Shown piece after piece: positions 53,801-62,000 of a DNA stretch of 64,000 nt (positions are counted from its first letter, which is position 1; each line of letters begins with the position of its first letter). The position numbers and the translations under genes are program-made. The notes under the pieces are model-generated. The model worked only from the letters and a program-made list of their open reading frames with translations. It ran no database searches and had not been told where the DNA came from. Source of the DNA: Rhynchopus sp. YZ270_cl-10 (taxonomy: Eukaryota > Euglenozoa > Diplonemea > Diplonemida > Diplonemidae); contig OZ037860.1 in the NCBI GenBank assembly GCA_964035575.1, forward strand, positions 1,512,689-1,576,688. The letters run 5' to 3'.

Positions 53801-53985
53801 TGTTCTTTGGTATACGTTTCATGATAGTCGCGGAAGAATGTCAGCTCTTCTAACTGATTTTGTGTCTTTTCTTTCATACGACGCAAAGATTCATCCAGGA
53901 CTCCGCACCAGGCCATTGAGTCAGGGGAATTCTCATACTGATTATCCCATGCATCTTCGTCTTCATCTACATCATCAAAAAACAT
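47872..53985 (-). CDS. Helitron Rep-helicase with C-terminal OTU protease domain
   Basis: A 2037-residue uninterrupted protein. In order: an acidic start; a C-x2-C...H...C finger (CEWCLKKYDSVSRHTVHCRF, about 60-80); a second Cys cluster (CVCRKCGAKLF...CCNK, about 245-270); the Helitron Rep nuclease with FLTMTANPHWPE (about 655), the HUH metal site in GLPHLHLLQW (about 711) and the two-Tyr motif KYLFKYLFK (about 872). A PIF1/SF1B helicase follows, with GAAGTGKT (about 1263), VFDEVVMAH, GGDFKQILP, LTEIMRQ and NKSQGQTLDRVGLDL. A Lys-rich linker (PKKKKRKRD) leads to an OTU cysteine-protease domain with GDGTCFYHAID (Cys about 1862) and a candidate His in NPEHFN (about 1996). Rep nicks and joins DNA in rolling-circle transposition and the helicase unwinds it. 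OTU is a known add-on in Helentrons and some plant and fungal Helitrons. All catalytic residues look intact. Confidence 0.95.
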   Translation of the reverse strand: MFFDDVDEDEDAWDNQYENSPDSMAWCGVLDESLRRMKEKTQNQLEELTFFRDYHETYTKEQVCEWCLKKYDSVSRHTVHCRFRNMHISHLARCRLAYVIASLKTITDEASFRHLFCVHPELESRWNDSLASLTETSRNKIRALEAEKCDAMQGVSPHIFDCIEKCAELIRERWLEKKTDMLKSNRPICEALVAEFENRVSTSEMCGRSLDPEAHSAAMKLEDYRDGCFTYADIGEMNCVCRKCGAKLFAGEVRAGGKYGICCNKINARHRLPEAIDFENEDHRKLFSDRKFLENSMRLNSYYQMAMALHTPHQLFSKTAGIHNIVVKGKGLKRIMGLSADAETRNQTWFVGGLNEQDRALKGLHDVDMIPDLHRDTTLYLDITTLLQDNRYVKMYQRASVLMDKAEDNEKVAINFDDMRGPEKTGQEYANAAAEDELRAVYTVGAGTDAYEDAANRQQYSVFLQGEAEGEGRDKYNRKISDFDARFEPLCFPLIHLCPQDSTGWRHSRKDEAMPNPYSGVSAQEYGCFHLFSRVTDKNPTGEPGPALVGRKLAEYFFLQLGIRAITQRISYHSQQIVKKYATKEFLQDSRVPQVVENRRVTTHDATNDTNTATTTLFASYPRGKRARIQDLNDAFAVKARLGCPDYFLTMTANPHWPEIQRELRPGERPCDRPDLVHRVFNLKMEQLKKMLKANALGTHQAMVCVVEYQKRGLPHLHLLQWVATEHKPKSASIYDMAISCQLPDPETQPELYKLVSEQMMHTKCDKVPSARCKVPGPDGNARCKQHYPKNFRPNSLVRETGIYSCGMRPDNKITSAVAEKDQARADKLAKEGKTHPSCRDNRYVVAHNIVFLTQFMSHFNIEAVGSPVAIKYLFKYLFKEEETANVSVSAPGGASSGGDKNKTDECMSYLTGMHIGSLEAIGYLLGTKMRYIDPNVTRLDVHLEGQERLYYFPGKEEEALNKAKDTTLTAWFSANAAAKRDPTSKYQGIQTLNYIMVPEYFSFLREEADWSLRTSYVYCPRTESLVTTARSRAAKSHLLAIGRLYRTPVAEKELQALRTLLMVRKGATGFDDLMTVEGKQYKSFLEAAGAMGLLKDGDLVRLTLEDAVKTTVSGRCLRFTLAVLLHSFQIPPAAMGELWEKYKVPLCKRPLKRGEIAPTDGIDTVSKQEENEALLDIQNVLRNISGSDVKLEVFGLPTPTAAVRSANDGVSWVMRDEIYSMEDQWEEWQKIEPKLNQKQRDAVQRVQLSVTQGKGEMFLLQGAAGTGKTFTYQAMLSWCRSHRGVPAPLGDDDNLLYRPNIALAVASSGIAAMLLPGGRTSHNRFKLPLDLYPDDHHSVCKLSKDMEDLIRATDLIVFDEVVMAHRGHIELLDRTCRKVTEKQTMWFGGITVVLGGDFKQILPVTEGDKSATLKNCLHSSPIFKNMTMLSLTEIMRQRDDKNWATYLGTIGDGSCNDEDGTTEGLWVNLYRNGDGSYVVPEDLITHVFPLLGKGVVGNGMILAPTNKAQKAMNNICLKRLRGKEQEELREYQLTADDTCTEETVEGGEGAIESDVMNAYQQTGIPDHCIIVKVGTPLMLLKNLNPPKGLCNGTRFIVTGVTQLNIQGTIVGDPKRVGMAVNIPRVKNTPDEKKAGFSMQRVQFPVALSFASTINKSQGQTLDRVGLDLTESQCFAHGQLYVALSRCPKAEYVKVAVPLKKWTTGNNRTVVEPYRVSNPVYKDLLKSVADQGLEGIFMQLTETEEAMLRSYTIMSDKEYSEQIHSNAKLPLQPGDVFAPMPMQCESIQFEDAEDLTYCSVSEEDEEELVITTEQPKKKKRKRDPPATTEESNKKRKKNNNQTTPKLKLSITRVLGDGTCFYHAIDQFLTGRTGQGNLLRRELAMFVMQNSTTIKHHPMIVPENANTVSSIGGTYNALMNRITGRIDGKYATTNYAEQIEFALVSLLKRVLITIVKMNHNEQPSSFHFLGNNLSTEQVLDNILPSQRIILIHTQNPEHFNLGSGSPEQELAIHKKGLEPDKRGYPNEILYQVDWQLET

Positions 53986-54164
53986 AGTTTACTTTACTGT
54001 GTGTTTTTTATATCCCTTCTGATATGTATTGATTGCTGATGAACAAAAATGTTCTATAAATTATAAATTATGAATTATAAAAAAAACGAAATCTTTCCAC
54101 TTTTTTTTGTATTTGTGTGATATTCTGATAGGCTAAAAAAGAAAAAATGGTGACAAAGTTCTTA

Positions 54165-55111
54165 TCACTGCTTCAACAATAACATGCCTTCGCCTTCCTC
54201 CTCCTCCTCTTCCTCCTCATCCTCCTTTTCATACCTTGGAGTGCCAAAGTTTTCCAGGAGTTGGGGGGGTGTCACCTGTGAGTTAATCACCTGTGGGGTG
54301 GTAACCTCTGGGGTGGCCACCTGTGGGGTGGTCACCTGGGAGCTTTTTTGTCTTTTTTTGTAAGGCCTCGTGCTCTTTTTTTCGGGCTTGGCTTTGGGAG
54401 TGTGTATCTTAATGTGATTACCCTTTGCAGATTTGCTTGACAGTAACCTGATGCACACCTCACAAACCCAATCATACACAGGGATGATTGGGGGAGAACC
54501 ATCTTCAGTACAGGGGCCCTCTGGTATGGGGCCGTCCCCAGGCGTTTCCTGTGGCGTGTCCTGCTCAGGCATGTCCTGCTTAGGCGTGGCCTGCTTAGGC
54601 GTGGTCTGCTTAGGCGTCATCTTGCGCTGTGATTAGTAGTTTACAAAGTCTGAGGACTAAATTATTCATACCCTTTTTGGAGAAGGACTGTAAAGGTCGA
54701 AGTTCTCCCTCTGGTGCTTGATCAGTTGGCAGACTTGTTCATGCTGTGTGTTAAGAAGTGTATAAAAATATTGATTGTCATATTTCATACCAGTGCATCA
54801 TACATCCTCTGCATTGACTTCTCTCTGACATTTGCCTCGGCAAGATCATTAGCAAGTCTGTTTGTCGTTTGAATTTGTTCAAACATAAGACAGACCAGTT
54901 CTTTTTTTGTTATAGGCCAGAGCTCAGGAGTCGGAACGGGCACTTCTGGCTCATTTAACACATTCGACGTCACGACATCGTCAGGGAGCTCCTTGGGGTG
55001 CTCCCACTCCTGCTGCTCACCCCCTTGAACTTTCTCTGGAGCAGACTGCAGGAGTGTGGTGGATGTCATGGAATCATTCCATGGCGTCGGCTTTACACGG
55101 GTATTCTGCAT
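54165..55111 (-). CDS. Spliced C2H2 zinc-finger protein, possible Helitron companion
   Basis: Three exons on the - strand: 55111-54791, 54743-54672 and 54626-54165, all phase 0. The introns are tiny, 47 nt (GTATGA...AACACACAG) and 45 nt (GTATGA...AATCACAG), using the host splice signals. The 284-residue product starts MQNTRVKPTPWNDS. A helical, coiled-coil-like region (ELVCLMFEQIQTTNRLANDL..., continuing through exon 2 as HEQVCQLIKHQRENFDLY) follows. Then come TPKQ/TPEQ repeats, one exact C2H2 finger (C-x2-C-x12-H-x3-H in CEVCIRLLSSKSAKGNHIKIH), a basic stretch, TTPQV repeats and a Glu run. The gene ends 180 bp upstream of the Rep-helicase start, on the same strand. This suggests a DNA-binding accessory protein of the element, but a captured or host gene is possible. 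Confidence 0.72.
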
Positions 55112-55530
55112 TATTTTTGTGTCTTATTGTCCTAGAATTATTGTGAGGGGGGTGAATGGTCAAAACTAGGTTTAGGGGGAATATTTTTTTACTGTGGGTC
55201 AACACATAGCACATATACTCATATTCTCAGACCCCTGAACCTTTGTGGGTTGTAGGTTTGAGATCTAATTTGAAAACCTACAACCCTGTAAAATGTGTAG
55301 GTTGTAGGTTTGAGATTCAATTTGCAAACCTACAACCCTGTAAATTGTGTAGGTTGTAGGTTAGCGAATATAAGGGTCTCAAAATTCTGGACCGCCAAAT
55401 TTGGAAAACTTCCGAATTTCTTATGGACAGAACGTAATTTATGGACAGATTTGTCGACATTTCTCTCCATAAAGTATGACACCCAATATCTGTCCATAAA
55501 ACCCAAAATGTCAAAAAATATTTTTTCAAA
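55112..55530. repeat. Repeat region with 52-bp direct repeats and a 13-bp inverted repeat
   Basis: Two and a part copies of a 52-bp unit (55248-55299, 55300-55351) each carry ACCTACAA and its complement TTGTAGGT. Further on, TTTATGGACAGAT (55438-55450) is exactly inverted at 55488-55500. Either could mark a transposon end. Confidence 0.7.
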
Positions 55531-55678
55531 TTGCTTACTATAATGGCTTCATCGGAGAAATTGCGTCGAAATATGGTGGTCGTGGGCCCTATGAAGTGTA
55601 GTAGACATTTAGTAATTTTGACTACTCAGGTACCTGGGGTACCCTTATGGAACTACATACAGCAAAATACCATAGAAA

Positions 55679-56085
55679 CAACCTACAAACCTACAAACCT
55701 ACAACCTACAATTCGCAAACCTACAACCTACAATTCGCAAACCTACAACCTACAATTCGCAAACCTACAACCTACAATTCGCAACCTACAACCTACAATT
55801 CGCAAACCTACAACCTACAACCTACAATTCGCAAACCTACAACCTACAACCTACGAATTTGTAGGTTGGTTGTGGGCTCGTGGACCTGACTTTCGGTAAT
55901 ATAAAGGGAGTAACCCACAAACCTACACCCTACAATTCGCAAACCTACACCCTACAATTCACAAACCTACACCCTACAATTCGCAAACCTACAACCTACA
56001 ATTCGCAAACCTACAACCTACAACCTACGAATTTGTAGGTTGGTTGTGGGCTCGTGGACCTGACTTTCGGTAATATAAAGGGAGT
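55679..56085 (+). repeat. Decayed satellite: AAACCTAC units with a duplicated 60-bp spacer
   Basis: Irregular array of AAACCTAC, ACCTACA and ATTCGCAA units. A spacer of about 60 bp beginning CGAATTTGTAGGTTGGTTGT and ending AAAGGGAGTAACCC occurs at about 55853-55916 and 56029-56090. The first copy runs into decayed units, the second into the pure AAACCCGC array. Confidence 0.85.
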
Positions 56086-59000
56086 AACCCGCAAACCCGC
56101 AAACCCGCAAACCCGCAAACCCGCAAACCCGCAAACCCGCAAACCCGCAAACCCGCAAACCCGCAAACCCGCAAACCCGCAAACCCGCAAACCCGCAAAC
56201 CCGCAAACCCGCAAACCCGCAAACCCGCAAACCCGCAAACCCGCAAACCCGCAAACCCGCAAACCCGCAAACCCGCAAACCCGCAAACCCGCAAACCCGC
56301 AAACCCGCAAACCCGCAAACCCGCAAACCCGCAAACCCGCAAACCCGCAAACCCGCAAACCCGCAAACCCGCAAACCCGCAAACCCGCAAACCCGCAAAC
56401 CCGCAAACCCGCAAACCCGCAAACCCGCAAACCCGCAAACCCGCAAACCCGCAAACCCGCAAACCCGCAAACCCGCAAACCCGCAAACCCGCAAACCCGC
56501 AAACCCGCAAACCCGCAAACCCGCAAACCCGCAAACCCGCAAACCCGCAAACCCGCAAACCCGCAAACCCGCAAACCCGCAAACCCGCAAACCCGCAAAC
56601 CCGCAAACCCGCAAACCCGCAAACCCGCAAACCCGCAAACCCGCAAACCCGCAAACCCGCAAACCCGCAAACCCGCAAACCCGCAAACCCGCAAACCCGC
56701 AAACCCGCAAACCCGCAAACCCGCAAACCCGCAAACCCGCAAACCCGCAAACCCGCAAACCCGCAAACCCGCAAACCCGCAAACCCGCAAACCCGCAAAC
56801 CCGCAAACCCGCAAACCCGCAAACCCGCAAACCCGCAAACCCGCAAACCCGCAAACCCGCAAACCCGCAAACCCGCAAACCCGCAAACCCGCAAACCCGC
56901 AAACCCGCAAACCCGCAAACCCGCAAACCCGCAAACCCGCAAACCCGCAAACCCGCAAACCCGCAAACCCGCAAACCCGCAAACCCGCAAACCCGCAAAC
57001 CCGCAAACCCGCAAACCCGCAAACCCGCAAACCCGCAAACCCGCAAACCCGCAAACCCGCAAACCCGCAAACCCGCAAACCCGCAAACCCGCAAACCCGC
57101 AAACCCGCAAACCCGCAAACCCGCAAACCCGCAAACCCGCAAACCCGCAAACCCGCAAACCCGCAAACCCGCAAACCCGCAAACCCGCAAACCCGCAAAC
57201 CCGCAAACCCGCAAACCCGCAAACCCGCAAACCCGCAAACCCGCAAACCCGCAAACCCGCAAACCCGCAAACCCGCAAACCCGCAAACCCGCAAACCCGC
57301 AAACCCGCAAACCCGCAAACCCGCAAACCCGCAAACCCGCAAACCCGCAAACCCGCAAACCCGCAAACCCGCAAACCCGCAAACCCGCAAACCCGCAAAC
57401 CCGCAAACCCGCAAACCCGCAAACCCGCAAACCCGCAAACCCGCAAACCCGCAAACCCGCAAACCCGCAAACCCGCAAACCCGCAAACCCGCAAACCCGC
57501 AAACCCGCAAACCCGCAAACCCGCAAACCCGCAAACCCGCAAACCCGCAAACCCGCAAACCCGCAAACCCGCAAACCCGCAAACCCGCAAACCCGCAAAC
57601 CCGCAAACCCGCAAACCCGCAAACCCGCAAACCCGCAAACCCGCAAACCCGCAAACCCGCAAACCCGCAAACCCGCAAACCCGCAAACCCGCAAACCCGC
57701 AAACCCGCAAACCCGCAAACCCGCAAACCCGCAAACCCGCAAACCCGCAAACCCGCAAACCCGCAAACCCGCAAACCCGCAAACCCGCAAACCCGCAAAC
57801 CCGCAAACCCGCAAACCCGCAAACCCGCAAACCCGCAAACCCGCAAACCCGCAAACCCGCAAACCCGCAAACCCGCAAACCCGCAAACCCGCAAACCCGC
57901 AAACCCGCAAACCCGCAAACCCGCAAACCCGCAAACCCGCAAACCCGCAAACCCGCAAACCCGCAAACCCGCAAACCCGCAAACCCGCAAACCCGCAAAC
58001 CCGCAAACCCGCAAACCCGCAAACCCGCAAACCCGCAAACCCGCAAACCCGCAAACCCGCAAACCCGCAAACCCGCAAACCCGCAAACCCGCAAACCCGC
58101 AAACCCGCAAACCCGCAAACCCGCAAACCCGCAAACCCGCAAACCCGCAAACCCGCAAACCCGCAAACCCGCAAACCCGCAAACCCGCAAACCCGCAAAC
58201 CCGCAAACCCGCAAACCCGCAAACCCGCAAACCCGCAAACCCGCAAACCCGCAAACCCGCAAACCCGCAAACCCGCAAACCCGCAAACCCGCAAACCCGC
58301 AAACCCGCAAACCCGCAAACCCGCAAACCCGCAAACCCGCAAACCCGCAAACCCGCAAACCCGCAAACCCGCAAACCCGCAAACCCGCAAACCCGCAAAC
58401 CCGCAAACCCGCAAACCCGCAAACCCGCAAACCCGCAAACCCGCAAACCCGCAAACCCGCAAACCCGCAAACCCGCAAACCCGCAAACCCGCAAACCCGC
58501 AAACCCGCAAACCCGCAAACCCGCAAACCCGCAAACCCGCAAACCCGCAAACCCGCAAACCCGCAAACCCGCAAACCCGCAAACCCGCAAACCCGCAAAC
58601 CCGCAAACCCGCAAACCCGCAAACCCGCAAACCCGCAAACCCGCAAACCCGCAAACCCGCAAACCCGCAAACCCGCAAACCCGCAAACCCGCAAACCCGC
58701 AAACCCGCAAACCCGCAAACCCGCAAACCCGCAAACCCGCAAACCCGCAAACCCGCAAACCCGCAAACCCGCAAACCCGCAAACCCGCAAACCCGCAAAC
58801 CCGCAAACCCGCAAACCCGCAAACCCGCAAACCCGCAAACCCGCAAACCCGCAAACCCGCAAACCCGCAAACCCGCAAACCCGCAAACCCGCAAACCCGC
58901 AAACCCGCAAACCCGCAAACCCGCAAACCCGCAAACCCGCAAACCCGCAAACCCGCAAACCCGCAAACCCGCAAACCCGCAAACCCGCAAACCCGCAAAC

Positions 59001-62000
59001 CCGCAAACCCGCAAACCCGCAAACCCGCAAACCCGCAAACCCGCAAACCCGCAAACCCGCAAACCCGCAAACCCGCAAACCCGCAAACCCGCAAACCCGC
59101 AAACCCGCAAACCCGCAAACCCGCAAACCCGCAAACCCGCAAACCCGCAAACCCGCAAACCCGCAAACCCGCAAACCCGCAAACCCGCAAACCCGCAAAC
59201 CCGCAAACCCGCAAACCCGCAAACCCGCAAACCCGCAAACCCGCAAACCCGCAAACCCGCAAACCCGCAAACCCGCAAACCCGCAAACCCGCAAACCCGC
59301 AAACCCGCAAACCCGCAAACCCGCAAACCCGCAAACCCGCAAACCCGCAAACCCGCAAACCCGCAAACCCGCAAACCCGCAAACCCGCAAACCCGCAAAC
59401 CCGCAAACCCGCAAACCCGCAAACCCGCAAACCCGCAAACCCGCAAACCCGCAAACCCGCAAACCCGCAAACCCGCAAACCCGCAAACCCGCAAACCCGC
59501 AAACCCGCAAACCCGCAAACCCGCAAACCCGCAAACCCGCAAACCCGCAAACCCGCAAACCCGCAAACCCGCAAACCCGCAAACCCGCAAACCCGCAAAC
59601 CCGCAAACCCGCAAACCCGCAAACCCGCAAACCCGCAAACCCGCAAACCCGCAAACCCGCAAACCCGCAAACCCGCAAACCCGCAAACCCGCAAACCCGC
59701 AAACCCGCAAACCCGCAAACCCGCAAACCCGCAAACCCGCAAACCCGCAAACCCGCAAACCCGCAAACCCGCAAACCCGCAAACCCGCAAACCCGCAAAC
59801 CCGCAAACCCGCAAACCCGCAAACCCGCAAACCCGCAAACCCGCAAACCCGCAAACCCGCAAACCCGCAAACCCGCAAACCCGCAAACCCGCAAACCCGC
59901 AAACCCGCAAACCCGCAAACCCGCAAACCCGCAAACCCGCAAACCCGCAAACCCGCAAACCCGCAAACCCGCAAACCCGCAAACCCGCAAACCCGCAAAC
60001 CCGCAAACCCGCAAACCCGCAAACCCGCAAACCCGCAAACCCGCAAACCCGCAAACCCGCAAACCCGCAAACCCGCAAACCCGCAAACCCGCAAACCCGC
60101 AAACCCGCAAACCCGCAAACCCGCAAACCCGCAAACCCGCAAACCCGCAAACCCGCAAACCCGCAAACCCGCAAACCCGCAAACCCGCAAACCCGCAAAC
60201 CCGCAAACCCGCAAACCCGCAAACCCGCAAACCCGCAAACCCGCAAACCCGCAAACCCGCAAACCCGCAAACCCGCAAACCCGCAAACCCGCAAACCCGC
60301 AAACCCGCAAACCCGCAAACCCGCAAACCCGCAAACCCGCAAACCCGCAAACCCGCAAACCCGCAAACCCGCAAACCCGCAAACCCGCAAACCCGCAAAC
60401 CCGCAAACCCGCAAACCCGCAAACCCGCAAACCCGCAAACCCGCAAACCCGCAAACCCGCAAACCCGCAAACCCGCAAACCCGCAAACCCGCAAACCCGC
60501 AAACCCGCAAACCCGCAAACCCGCAAACCCGCAAACCCGCAAACCCGCAAACCCGCAAACCCGCAAACCCGCAAACCCGCAAACCCGCAAACCCGCAAAC
60601 CCGCAAACCCGCAAACCCGCAAACCCGCAAACCCGCAAACCCGCAAACCCGCAAACCCGCAAACCCGCAAACCCGCAAACCCGCAAACCCGCAAACCCGC
60701 AAACCCGCAAACCCGCAAACCCGCAAACCCGCAAACCCGCAAACCCGCAAACCCGCAAACCCGCAAACCCGCAAACCCGCAAACCCGCAAACCCGCAAAC
60801 CCGCAAACCCGCAAACCCGCAAACCCGCAAACCCGCAAACCCGCAAACCCGCAAACCCGCAAACCCGCAAACCCGCAAACCCGCAAACCCGCAAACCCGC
60901 AAACCCGCAAACCCGCAAACCCGCAAACCCGCAAACCCGCAAACCCGCAAACCCGCAAACCCGCAAACCCGCAAACCCGCAAACCCGCAAACCCGCAAAC
61001 CCGCAAACCCGCAAACCCGCAAACCCGCAAACCCGCAAACCCGCAAACCCGCAAACCCGCAAACCCGCAAACCCGCAAACCCGCAAACCCGCAAACCCGC
61101 AAACCCGCAAACCCGCAAACCCGCAAACCCGCAAACCCGCAAACCCGCAAACCCGCAAACCCGCAAACCCGCAAACCCGCAAACCCGCAAACCCGCAAAC
61201 CCGCAAACCCGCAAACCCGCAAACCCGCAAACCCGCAAACCCGCAAACCCGCAAACCCGCAAACCCGCAAACCCGCAAACCCGCAAACCCGCAAACCCGC
61301 AAACCCGCAAACCCGCAAACCCGCAAACCCGCAAACCCGCAAACCCGCAAACCCGCAAACCCGCAAACCCGCAAACCCGCAAACCCGCAAACCCGCAAAC
61401 CCGCAAACCCGCAAACCCGCAAACCCGCAAACCCGCAAACCCGCAAACCCGCAAACCCGCAAACCCGCAAACCCGCAAACCCGCAAACCCGCAAACCCGC
61501 AAACCCGCAAACCCGCAAACCCGCAAACCCGCAAACCCGCAAACCCGCAAACCCGCAAACCCGCAAACCCGCAAACCCGCAAACCCGCAAACCCGCAAAC
61601 CCGCAAACCCGCAAACCCGCAAACCCGCAAACCCGCAAACCCGCAAACCCGCAAACCCGCAAACCCGCAAACCCGCAAACCCGCAAACCCGCAAACCCGC
61701 AAACCCGCAAACCCGCAAACCCGCAAACCCGCAAACCCGCAAACCCGCAAACCCGCAAACCCGCAAACCCGCAAACCCGCAAACCCGCAAACCCGCAAAC
61801 CCGCAAACCCGCAAACCCGCAAACCCGCAAACCCGCAAACCCGCAAACCCGCAAACCCGCAAACCCGCAAACCCGCAAACCCGCAAACCCGCAAACCCGC
61901 AAACCCGCAAACCCGCAAACCCGCAAACCCGCAAACCCGCAAACCCGCAAACCCGCAAACCCGCAAACCCGCAAACCCGCAAACCCGCAAACCCGCAAAC

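Larger units (their letters stand above)
47625..55111 (-). mobile_element. Helitron (OTU-bearing, Helentron-like), termini not defined
   Basis: Rolling-circle DNA transposon. It is defined by the complete Rep-helicase gene and tentatively includes the upstream spliced zinc-finger gene on the same strand and the short direct repeats downstream. It sits between two arrays of the same AAACCCGC satellite in the same orientation, consistent with insertion into, or association with, that satellite. The long intact frame implies recent activity. Confidence 0.7.
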
